Shown one piece after another: positions 1 through 10,322 of a DNA stretch of 64,000 nt (position 1 is its first letter; every line of letters starts with the position of its first letter). The translations under genes were made by a program, and so were the position numbers. The notes under the pieces are model-generated. The model searched no databases and was not told the origin of the DNA. It worked only from the letters and a program-made list of their open reading frames with translations. The stretch comes from Raphanus sativus (taxonomy: Eukaryota; Streptophyta; Magnoliopsida; Brassicales; Brassicaceae): contig NC_079515.1 in the NCBI RefSeq assembly GCF_000801105.2, positions 1,054,001 through 1,118,000 on the forward strand, written 5' to 3'.

Positions 1-828
1 CGTGAATATGATCGATATAGTAAGTTTGAGATGGTATTAAAACATCTTGGTATCAGTCACGGTTTCCCTTTTAATACTTAAACAGATGCTCTTCGAAAAC
101 GGATTCCGTAAAGCTGGTTGATCAGAGTTTGATTTGGTTAAACAAAACTTTAATTTTGTTACTACTAAGTTTGATTTTATCTTTTCTTCTAAAAAATGTC
201 AAAAAGTCGGAGGAAATAAAATCTTATGATGATAATCTTGCTTTTCGTGACAGTTCTATATTTCTTACATAAAATTTAAATGATATATTTATGTTTTCCT
301 TCAATTTTTAACCAATTAGCATGCTAACATTCAAATATCTAATTGTTATATTTGGACTTTATTTCTACCAGAAATTGAATAGATTAGAAACTTAAACATA
401 GCTTATATGACTTATTAATTTGTAATTTGCATTTCTAATGTCAATTATACAAAAGTCAACACCAAATTTTTTGCTTTTAATTAAATTAAATAAAACTTTG
501 GAATTTATGGAACTTTGCTAAATTGTTTTTTCGCTCACTTAAAAGGTTAGAAGTATTTTGATTTAGTGTGAAAGACATTTTTCCCCACTAATTATGTTTG
601 ATAATATTTAGATTCGTAAATGGGAATATCTTTTAAAAGTGTTGATGATTTTCATGTTTTAATATATAGAAAATTCACATTATAAAATCACTTAGCACAA
701 AATGATACTATGTATTAGTATGTTTACTATGATGGACTGGCCCGGTTGATTCTGAGGCCGGCCTATTGGAGGCTCCTATTGATTTGGTCTTGATAATTTA
801 TGAATTTGGTGAAGATCCCAAAATGTCA
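1..828. other. AT-rich intergenic DNA
   Basis: I see no open frame, splice-linked exon or clear terminal repeat here. A short GC-richer patch at about 735-780 (cccggttgattctgaggc) is unassigned. It could be an old element end or a gene remnant. Confidence 0.5.
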
Positions 829-1517
829 TCTATCTTATTAAAACAGAAACATTCTGTTGGACCTAACATTTATTTTGTAAGTTTTTAAATTAAATACACC
901 TTTATACTTTATAGTTAAACATACATTAAATCACTAATGTTCCTTTCTTTATACTACTATCCATGTTTCCAAACAATATACTTATTTTTTTATACTACTA
1001 TCAACATTTCCAAACAATATACTTATTTCTTTATACTACTATCAATGTTTCCAAACAATATATTTTTTTATACTACTATCAATGTTTCCAAATAATACAA
1101 TAATTAATCTTAATTATTTTATATCTATCATTTTCTCTTTAAAATTTTGTAGAAACGTCATAATTTCATAAATTGCAAAATAGTGAACTTTAAAATTTCG
1201 ATTATAAGATTACAAATTATGAAACTATTACAATTTAAATCCAATTAGATTACATATCAGTCATCCATCAGTTCAATCGGTTAATCTCGGGTTTTAGTGA
1301 TTTTTTAATATGAATATTTTAAAAACATAAATTGAATTGTCAGATCTCCGGATTAACCGGTATAATAACAATCGGGTTGAATTTAAAAATACTGATTTAA
1401 ATGCAAAAATATTTTAAATACACACTCTTTAAAAATTACCAAAATATTTGTTAAATTATTAGTGAAATTTTTCATGTTAAAATATCCCGCGCTTCAAAAG
1501 CGCGGGTCAAAATCTAG
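829..1517 (+). mobile_element. Non-autonomous Helitron, copy 1
   Basis: The element starts with TCTATCTTATTAAAACAG and ends with CTAG. Just before the end is a GC-rich hairpin, CCCGCGCTT-CAAA-AGCGCGGG, at about 1487-1505, followed by TCAAAATCTAG. It sits between A (828) and T (1518), the AT target typical of Helitrons, with no target duplication. It has no coding capacity, so any mobility would depend on RepHel protein from elsewhere. A nearly identical copy lies at 1883-2568. Confidence 0.85.
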
Positions 1518-1825
1518 TATAACTTATTTTAGGGTCCAATATATTATACAAGATTTTGAGACCCAAAGCGACGATCTCATCAACCACTCATCCACCAATG
1601 ATCTCGTGAGACGATGACTGAGATAGAGAGAAGAAAACACGTATACTCCTCAGGCCACATGCACAACTCTCGAACACAACACGCGTCAAAAGTGAATAAA
1701 GAGATATATAAGAAAATAAATCCTACATGGACCGACTTATACGTATAAACTTAAAGATCAAATATAGTATTAGATAAAAAATGAAGAATAAAAAAAAAAA
1801 CTCAAATGATTCGCTTGAGTCTCCC

Positions 1826-1832
1826 TATATAA
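1826..1832 (+). promoter_or_regulatory. TATA box of the split small-protein gene
   Basis: TATATAA lies about 50 bp upstream of the second Helitron. The stretch after it, which includes catcacaaaccaacaccat, looks like a plant 5' leader. It resumes after the Helitron at 2569 and leads to the ATG at 2642. This suggests the Helitron landed in the 5' leader of the gene. Confidence 0.5.
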
Positions 1833-1882
1833 TCATCACAAACCAACACCATATTCTCTACTCATATTCATACATCTTCACA

Positions 1883-2568
1883 TCTATCTTATTAAAACAG
1901 AAACATTATGTTGGACCTAACATTTATTTTGTAAGTTTTTAAATTAAATACACCTTTATACTTTATAGTTAAACATACATTAAATCACTAATGTTCATTT
2001 CTTTATACTACTATCCATGTTTCCAAACAATATACTTATTTCTTTATACTAATATCAATGTTGCCAAACAATATACTTATTTCTTTATAGTACTATTAAT
2101 GTTCCAAACAATATATTTTTATACTACTATCAATGTTTCCAAATAATACAATAATTAATCTTAGTTATTTTATATCTATCATTTTCTCTTTAAAATTTTG
2201 TAGAAACGTCATAATTTCATAAATTGCAAAATAGTGAACTTTAAAATTTCGATTATAAGATTACAAATTATGAAACTATTACAATTTAAATCTAATTAGA
2301 TTACATATCGGTCATCCATCAGTTGAATCGGTTAGTCTCGGGTTTTAGTGATTTTTTAATATGAATATTTTAAAAACATAAATTGAATTGTCAGATCTCC
2401 GGATTAACCGGTATAATCACAATCGGGTTGAATTTAAAAATACTGATTTAAATGCAAAAATATTTTAAATACACACTCTTTAAAAATTACCAAAATATTT
2501 GTTAAATTATTAGTGAAATTTTTCATCGTAAAATATCCCGCGCTTCAAAAGCGCGGGTCAAAATCTAG
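1883..2568 (+). mobile_element. Non-autonomous Helitron, copy 2, in a 5' leader
   Basis: It has the same start, hairpin (about 2537-2557) and CTAG end as the copy at 829-1517, differing by a few substitutions and small indels. It lies between A (1882) and T (2569). Upstream are a TATA box and leader-like DNA. Downstream, after about 70 bp, comes the ATG of a small gene. If the leader reading is right, any transcript of that gene now includes about 690 nt of Helitron. Confidence 0.85.
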
Positions 2569-2641
2569 TCTCTATTACATCAACAAACATTTGTACCTCT
2601 TTGATAACTTACGGTTTGTACATTCGAAGTTCACCACAAGG

Positions 2642-3111
2642 ATGATTCCTATATGCGTGCAGTGCGGAACGGGAGGAAACCCATGTAGATGCAAAGTGGT
2701 AGGACCAACGTTAGGGCTTGTGGCGTTTGCAGCAGCCGCAGTAGTGGAATGGCCGGTGGGAGCATTGGTTTATACTCCCTCCGTTTCGATATAGTTGATG
2801 TTTTAGAAGGATAATTTTGTTTCAAATTAGATGAAGTTTTGAGATTTTAAAGTTAACTTTAATTTTATTGGAAACTGTTCAACCAATTAGATTTAACTAT
2901 CTTTTTAATTATTGGTTAACTGATTCTAAAGTAATATTTTAAAAATATTTTTTTTAGAAAAATCTAGTTTTCTTAATCTTTGTGCAAGAAGGCAAAACAT
3001 CAAGTATTATGAAACAGATCGAGTATCTTTAAACACGCCAAAGGTCGACGCATTATGGGTCATCCGGCCACCCACGTGTATCCCAAAGTCACCTGTTCCA
3101 TTCCCATATGA
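2642..3111 (+). pseudogene. Small Cys-rich membrane-protein gene split by a MITE
   Basis: The first part (2642-2774) starts at ATG and encodes a CxxC...CxC head (MIPICVQCGTGGNPCRCK) and then a hydrophobic Ala/Val-rich stretch, a likely single membrane segment. A MITE interrupts it. After the MITE the same frame continues at 3026-3111, giving a basic segment (KHAKGRR) and a tail ending in SIPI before TGA. Without the insert and one copy of the TA target, the reading frame is continuous at about 72 codons. It resembles a family of very short uncharacterised plant proteins; I assign no function. As it stands, the frame leaves the gene inside the MITE and stops at 2792-2794, so the encoded protein loses its conserved basic tail. 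Splicing out the MITE cannot be excluded. Confidence 0.6.
2775..3023. mobile_element. Stowaway-like MITE inside the small gene
   Basis: The left end is CTCCCTCCGTTTCGATAT and the right end is a diverged inverted copy, GAAACAGATCGAG. TA duplications flank it at 2773-2774 and 3024-3025. It is about 250 bp, AT-rich and non-coding. The CTCCCTCCGTTTC terminus with a TA target is the classic plant Stowaway (Tc1/mariner-type) signature. Confidence 0.75.
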
Positions 3112-3682
3112 TTTCAAGATCACGTTCTTGAGGACTCGAGTAAGCTTACTACTATATTAGATGTTTTCTATGCATCTGTTATATTTGTCAAAGAAAATGT
3201 CATGCGTTTTCGTTTTCCTTTTTTTTTCTACAAACTGTATGTAATGCCTTCGGTTGCTGTACTCTAATATTCGCAAAATGCTAATAAATCTTCGTTCGTT
3301 ATCAGTTGGTTGAAATAATTCTAACGAATTTATGATTTGACATTCTACCCAGCTTGTACTTTTTATGTCTCATATATATATAGAACAGTTAAATTTGATT
3401 ACGCAGTTTTTGTGATTATCTTAAACCGGTAATAATTTGATTAATTCATTTTTTTTTGTAATTTACAATTCATAATTGTGAGCTAACAAAGTACATATAA
3501 GATTTTTAGAATATATTTTACATTTTTATAAATATATATTTTAAACCTTTTTTTTTAAGAAACGGAGGAGTATTTTTTTTTCCTTCTATTTTTATTAACA
3601 AATTTGCCATCCAGTTTATAAAATCTCTAAAACGTGTCCTCTCTTTCTTCTTCCCCATTGCTCTCCGAACCGAGAAAAAAAA
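3112..3682. other. Intergenic region and SDR copy 1 promoter
   Basis: This is AT-rich spacer between the split small gene and the first SDR gene. TATAAAA occurs near 3617, about 65 bp before the SDR ATG. The leader just before the ATG resembles those of the two downstream copies. No other gene is visible. Confidence 0.45.
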
Positions 3683-5882
3683 ATGCTGACTCTACTCTTC
3701 TCCTCTCTCGGACTCCTCCTTCTTCTCGGTCTTCTCCTCAAATTCGCATTCGCCGACGGTAATAACAACCTTAAGAGTTTTGAATTCAATGTGAACTACC
3801 TTACCTTTAACCTTCTCATATGTGGTTGCTATGGATAGATTATGTAGAACTGATCTGTCGCCTCCTCCTGTAGGGGATTTAACTCTGATCTCGAAGAAGC
3901 ATGTGAAGCGAGAAGCCATAGAAGGCAAGGTACTGGATTGGTAGATAGATAGATATGAATCTAAAATATCCGTTTTTTTTTCCAGATTTTTGATTGATTT
4001 GGTCTTTGCTCTCAGGTGGTTTGGATCACAGGGGCTAGCCGTGGAATTGGTAAGTATGAAAAAAGTCTCCGGCTTTTGATTTGATTGTGTGTCTGGGTTG
4101 GTGCAGCAAGCTCATGTTTATATGATTGAATTGATAGGGGAGGTTCTTGCTAAACAGTTTGCGAGTTTAGGTGCCAAGCTTATTCTCTCTGCCAGGAACG
4201 AAGCTGAGTTGTTTCGTGTTAAGAGTGAGCTCAAAGGTAGTAACTTTATGCAAAAAGTCTCCATTTTTGAAACTATAAAATATTTCTGTTTCGGTTTATT
4301 GATTGGTTAAGCTGTGTTACTACTCTTTAGGTAAGTATGCACCAGAAGATGTCAAGGTTTTGCCTTTAGATCTAGCTAGCGGCGAAGAGGGGCTCAAACA
4401 TGTTGTAGAGCAAGCGGTGTCGCTTTTCCCTGGGGCTGGTGTTGATTATTTGGTTCACAACGCTGCCTATGAGCGTCCGGTTAGTTACTTCCTTACTGTA
4501 TATACAGAGTCTTTTAGTTCAAAGCTATTATTTGTTGTTCAAGGGCGTGTGATCACCATACTCCTTTTCTTGCAGAAATCAAATGCAGTGGATGCCAGCG
4601 AAGAAAATCTTAAGGTATTGAATTTGATTTGTGGGTAAAATCTGTGGGAACTGTACTTGCTTTGTGTTTCTACAGCCAAGAGATTCACTAGCCTCATGTA
4701 TGGGTTTATTGACATATTGGTTAATCAAAATGAAACTTTTGGGTGCAGACTACATTCGAGGTTAATGTATTTGGGACCATATCTCTCACAAAGTTGGTAA
4801 CTCCTCATATGCTGAAACAAGGAGGCGGTCATTTTGTTGTGGTACGTGGATGGAGACTAATGACGTATGCATATACTTTTGGGACAATATCTCTTAATTT
4901 TTTCCATTTTCTTTGGTTAAGTCTCATTATTTAATAATTTAAATCTGTACTCAGATTAGCAGTGCCGCAGGGAAGGTACCATCACCTGGACAGGCTATAT
5001 ATGCCGCTTCAAAACATGCTCTGCAGGGCTACTTCCACAGCTTACGTTCTGAGGTATGTATGTTTGAAGTAAAGAAAGTTGCATAGGTCGCAAATATTAT
5101 TGGCAGTAAATCTTAACAGTTTGTTCAACCATCATGTGCGCATGGGATCAGTTATTTCAGAAGGGAATCAAGGTTACTGTTGTTTGTCCCGGTCCAATAG
5201 AGACCTCAAATGGTACAGGAACATCAACTTCGGAAGACAAGAAGTCTCCTGAGGTTGGTTAACTGATTGATTATGATCTGTTCTATTGCCGTTGCTTTTA
5301 ATCTTTGACTAGGCTTGTAGACACACATTGAAAACTGTTTCTCTTTTTTTTTTCTTTCTCAAGCATACTTTTCTCTTGCCATGCAGAAGCGTGTGTCATC
5401 TGAACGATGTGCAGAACTGACCATAATCGCTGCATCTCATAACTTAAAAGAAGCTTGGATTTCATATCAGGTACCCTTCAAAATCTCGCATTATGTTCCC
5501 ATTCAGTTAAGACGTCTGATATAATGTTTATTTGTGGTCTTTTATCAGCCAGTACTGCTCGTGATGTATCTAGTGCAGTACATGCCTTTCCTTGGCTTCT
5601 GGCTCATGGACAAGGTACTTTATTTATTATATATAATATATTCCATCTTCTTCATAAGTTACTGATGTGAGAAGCCTGTTATTTCCCATTACTATCATAT
5701 CACGTGAAAAAAACATTTGACCAAGAAAATTTCAAGATTGTTTTGGTTATAGGAGCCATTTGTTTAATTTAAGAAATGGAATGGGTTTGCAGGTTGGAGG
5801 GAAACGTGTGGAGGTTGCTGAGAAGAAAGGCAACACATACTCATGGAATTTGCTGTTCCAGAAGAAGACTAAAACAAACTGA
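3683..5882 (+). CDS. Short-chain dehydrogenase/reductase, DHRS7-like (copy 1, intact)
   Basis: Twelve exons give 328 aa: 3683-3758, 3874-3929, 4016-4049, 4138-4236, 4331-4479, 4576-4614, 4749-4841, 4955-5053, 5152-5253, 5387-5470, 5549-5614 and 5793-5882. All have GT-AG borders and the total divides by three. The protein starts with a Leu-rich signal anchor (residues about 1-25), which suggests an ER or endomembrane location. It has the NAD(P)-binding motif TGASRGIG, an NAA-type motif in HNAAYE, NVFGTISL, the catalytic Ser in ISSAAG and YxxxK as YAASK, then CPGPIET. This fits classical SDRs of the DHRS7 type; the Arabidopsis match by order and content is At3g03330. The substrate is unknown. 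It is the only one of the three tandem copies that keeps the original last exon (VGGKRVEVAEKKGN...). Confidence 0.88.
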
Positions 5883-6912
5883 AACTGATCTTCTAGAAAG
5901 TGTCTTTTGATAATAATGAGTTCCGAAGTCTTGTCAGTAGTTGTGGTTCGTGTTTGTGCTCAGCAAGACAGTTTGTTGCCTTGTTAATTACCAGCAGGAT
6001 AAGTTGGATTTTCTAGGCATTGGTTGTAAGAGTTGTTTCGTAGTTTACTGTGATGTTTAGTGAGATATAAGAACTGTTACTTCCTGAGTGGAATTCTTCA
6101 TGAAGAAACTAACTATCAGAACTTGCTGTTGAGTGGTAAAAGAGTTCAAAACTTTTTGAAACACATTCTTTTCGACAATTCTTCATGAAGCTTTGCCTGT
6201 GACCAAGTCCACTAATCCTGTTTAACATATTCTTTTTGACAATTCTTCATGAAGAAACTAACTATCAAAACTTGCTGTTGAGTGGTAAAAGAGTTCAATA
6301 CTCTTGTCTTGAGCAAACAAACATAACATCGGAATTTATTTCAGTATCAGAGTTAAAGAAAAGGAGACTGAAAACGTTGATCTTAGAAACACAACTCATC
6401 TTACTTAGCACTTAGAGGCCGTCTGGCACCGCAACCATCTGCTAACAAAATGTTTGGTGTTTTGCTACAATCACAAAAGACATACAAATGGTTTCAAACT
6501 GTCATGAATTTAGTGAAATGGTTGCAGTTAGATAAATAGATATAAATTTTTTTTTTTAATATTTAAAAATTTTAAATTAAAATTTTTAAATGGAAATATT
6601 ATAAATAAAGATATATATATTTTATATTTTAGTTTAAAAATTCACTTTATTTTCGCGAATCCTATAAAATAAAACCACAGCGTATTAAGAGAAAGACATG
6701 TCAGCGTCCAGAATTATTGAATTAATGATGCGGTGATCTTATGTGTGAGGAAACTCTACTTCATATATATAGATAGATATCTATATATATAGATAGATTG
6801 ATTTTACTCAGTTTGACCAAAAAGATATATTAAAAAGATAGATAGACTTTCCCCCCTAGTTTATAAAACTTGTCCTCACTTTTTTCCTAGCCGTTGCTCA
6901 AACCTAGAAAAA
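5883..6912. other. Spacer between SDR copies 1 and 2
   Basis: It holds the 3' region of copy 1. A direct repeat of about 57 bp follows (gaattcttcatgaagaaact and onward) at about 6092-6149 and 6240-6298. The stretch from about 6690, with GATA-type short repeats at 6768-6845, is duplicated upstream of SDR copy 3 (about 10085-10290), so it belongs to the tandem duplication unit and carries the copy 2 promoter. Confidence 0.6.
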
Positions 6913-9502
6913 ATGCTGAGTCTACTCTTCTTCTTCTTCTTCTCTCTTGGACTCCTCCTTCTTCTTGGTCTTCTCTTCAAATTCGCACATGCCGACGGTA
7001 ATAACTCCTTAAGAGTTTTGAATTCAATGTTAACTTCTGCTCATTTGTGTGGTTGTGATGGTTCATTCTGTATAACTGATTTGTTCTCTGCCTCCTGTAG
7101 GGGATTTAACTCTGATTTCAAAGAAGCATGTGAAGCAAGAAGCCATAGAAGGAAAGGTACTGGATTGATAGAAAGATAGATATGAATCTAAAATATCCGT
7201 TTTTTTTTCTTTTTCAGTTTTTTTATTGATTTGGTATTTGCTCAGGTGGTCTGGATCATAGGGGCTAACCGTGGGATTGGTAACGTCGAGTTTTAATGAT
7301 TATCCGTGAAGAAAAGTCTCCAATTTTTTTGTTTATTGTGGCTGCAGCAGCTTATGTGTTATGTCTTCGTTTATAGGGAAGGCTCTTGCTAAACAATTTG
7401 CAAGTTTAGGTGCCAAGCTTATTCTTTCTGATAGTAATGAAGCTGAGCTGGTTCGTCTTAAGAGTGAGCTCAAAGGTACTGACTTGATGCACAAGTCTCC
7501 AGTTTTGAACTATAATATTTCTGTTTATTGTGATTGACTAAGCAGTGTTCCTCTAGGTAAATATGCACCAGAACATGTCAAGGTTTTGCGTTTTGATTTA
7601 GGCAGCTACGAAGCGTTGCTCAAACGTGTTGTAGCGGAAGCAGTGTCTCTTTTCCCTGGGGATGGTGTTGATTATTTGATCCACAACGTTGCCTATGAGC
7701 TTCCGGTTAGTAATTTCCTTGCTATAAGTTTTGTTATCTACTCAATTGAGAGTCTTCTAGTTCAAAGCTATTATTTTTGTTGTTCAAGGCCGTGTCATCA
7801 CCATACTCTTTTTTTTTTCTTTCAAGAAATTAAACGCAGTGGATGCGAGTGAGGAAAATATTAAGGTATTACTTTAGTTCGGTAAAATCTGTAGACACGA
7901 TAGTTGCTTTGTGTTGCTTTTTATAGTTTTATTGACATATGGTTAATCAATGATCTTTTTGGGTGCAGACTGTATTCAAGGTTAATGTATTTGAGACAAT
8001 ATCTCTCACAAAGTTGGTAGTTCCTCATATGCTGAAACGAGGAGGCGGTCATTTTGTTGTGGTACGTGGAGACTAATGACCAATTGAGATACTTTTTTTG
8101 TTAACATCAATATGTCTAGTTTGTTTGATTGTCCATCAAGTCTCATGATTTAATAACTGAAAGTTAAATCTATAATCAGATTAGCAGTGCCGCAGGGAAG
8201 GTACCATCACCTGGACAGGCTATATATGCTGCTTCAAAACATGCTCTGCATGGCTACTTCCACACCTTACGTTCTGAGGTATGTATGTTTTAAGTAAAGA
8301 AAGTTGCAAATGTTATTGGCAGTAAATCTAACAGTTTGTTCAACCATCATGTGCGCATGGAATCAGTTCTTTCAGAAGGGAATCAAGGTTACTGTTGTTT
8401 GTCCCGGTCCAATTGAAACCTCAAAGGGTACAGGAACATCAACTTCGAAAGACAAGAAGTTTCCTGAGGTTGGTTAACTGATTGATTATGACCTGTTCAT
8501 TAAATTAACGTTGCTTTTAATCTTTGACTAGGCTTGTAGACACACATTGAATCCTCTTCTCTGTCTTTCTTTGAATCTCTGCTTTTATCTTGCCATGCAG
8601 AAGTGTGTGTCATCTGAACGATGTGCAGAACTGATCATAATCGCTGCATCTCATAACTTAAATGAAGCTTGGATTTCATATCAGGTAGGTACCCTTCAAA
8701 ATCTCGCATTATCAGACATCTGATATAATAAATATAATTTTTATTCGTGGTCTTTTATCAGCCAGTACTGCTCGTGATGTATCTAGTGCAGTACATGCCT
8801 TTCATTGGCTTCTGGCTCATGGACAAGGTACTTTATTTATTATATGGTCCATCTTTTTCATAAGTTACTGATATGAGATTCCTGTTATTTAATTTCTTTC
8901 CCATTATTATCATATCATGAAGACGAGAGCTTGTTCGACCTCAACGTACATTGACACTAACGAACTCTTTACAGAATTGAAGGAAAAGGTAAGAAGTAAT
9001 TGCTTGAACAGAGTTGTATGGTCTTTTTGTCTTGTCTTGATGTCCGGTTATGGTGCAGTGGGATGGTCTTGGGATCAAGACGACTGTGATTATATATGGA
9101 AGAGGAGCCATTGTTGCTGTTTGTTTATCTTCCATTCTTGTTTGGTTATCTTCCATTCTTGTTGGTGCCATCAACTCTGTTCCTATGGTAACAATCTTAG
9201 AAGATTAAAAAAAAAAAACCTTTTTGATATCAGAGAGAAGTGGAATGGTTTGACTTGAATGATGTTTGTTTGTTATGAGTGTGTAGCTTCCGAAAGTTTT
9301 AGAGCTTGTTGGTCTAGGGTTTACAGGATGGTTTGTCTACAGATACCTTCTCTTAAAGGTAACTAACTTATCCTAATCTATAGAAGCATCAATGATCTGA
9401 CATGAATGAAAATGTCTATGTTTCTTGTTCTTTCAGTCAAGCAGAAAGGAGTTGGCTGAGGATATTGGTTCCTTGAAGAAGAAGATCACAGGGACCGAAT
9501 AG
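6913..9502 (+). CDS. Chimeric SDR-CURT1 gene (copy 2)
   Basis: Fifteen exons give 412 aa. SDR part: 6913-6997, 7101-7156, 7246-7279, 7377-7475, 7557-7705, 7827-7865, 7969-8061, 8180-8278, 8367-8468, 8601-8684, 8762-8827. CURT1 part: 8923-8988, 9059-9187, 9287-9358, 9437-9502. The first 302 residues match copy 1 up to GFWLMDK. The normal last exon is replaced by about 110 residues of CURVATURE THYLAKOID 1 type: IDTNELFTELKEK, WDGL, TTVIIYG, two hydrophobic helices, then SSRKELAEDIGSLKKK. Known CURT1 proteins are thylakoid four-helix proteins; here the transit peptide is missing and an SDR signal anchor leads instead. The fusion keeps phase 0 and the total divides by three. In the SDR part the cofactor motif reads IGANRGIG (T lost) and NVFG has become NVFE, while YAASK is kept. 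Fusion at the RNA level is inferred; an alternative is separate expression from the ATG at 8917. Confidence 0.7.
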
Positions 9503-10322
9503 ATTCTTTTCATAAAAATAAATAAACAAGCTTCCTTTCTTTGTGTTTTTTCTTTCTGTAATGTGGTTATTATACAATGTGTCTGTTTCAACAATGTATC
9601 TTCTTCAGTCAGTTGCTCAAAAAAAAAAGTCTTCTTCAGTCTCAAACTATTATATTAGATTTACTGGCATCACCGAAACCTATTTAAGATCTGACCGGTG
9701 TAATTACAGTGGTTGTGGACGTTTGCAGATGTAGATGGTTGCGTTTTAAATGTTTTTAAGAGATTTGCATTACTGATACAACGTAAAAAAAATGTCGCAT
9801 TTGCGATGATTGATTAATTACTAAATATAGTCGTGGTAAATAATAAATTAACAATAATTATATTTTATATAAATATAAAGTTTTTAAATTTATAATATTA
9901 TAGTAAATATAAAAATCATATTTATAAAATTTTACTATTAGTTTTTTTGGAAAATATAGAAAATACATTTGTTTTAAAGTTTTATACTATAAATTAAAAT
10001 ATAATATATACATTTTGCTATTTCTATTATTTCAATTTAAAATTGAATATTTTTAGTTTTACATTTTTATTTTAAATGTATTAAAAGAAAAACATATGTC
10101 AACGTTCAGAATTATTGAATTGATGACGTTGTGATCTTATGTGAAGAAACTCTACTTCATATATATAGATAGATATCTGTATATATATAGATAGATTTTA
10201 CACCTGGTTGACCAAAAAAATACTAAAAAGATAGATAGATTCCCCCCACCCCCCCCAGCTTATAAAAACTCTAAAACTTGTCCTCTGTTTCTTATTAGCC
10301 GTTGCTCTCCAAGCCGAGAAAA
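9503..10322. other. 3' region of copy 2 and duplicated promoter of copy 3
   Basis: The first 120 bp match the sequence after the stop of copy 3, so the 3' region is part of the duplicated unit. About 9740-10080 is AT-rich and featureless. About 10085-10290 repeats the promoter block upstream of copy 2 (GATA-type short repeats, then a C-rich run at 10243-10258 and a TATAAAA box). Confidence 0.55.

Noticed and set aside
8917..9258. A free-standing CURT1 gene starting at the ATG at 8917 (and 15216)
   Set aside because: It would lack a transit peptide and a promoter of its own, and its frame as an unspliced ORF runs into intron sequence. Spliced fusion with the SDR exons keeps phase in both copies, so I prefer the chimera, while noting the alternative.
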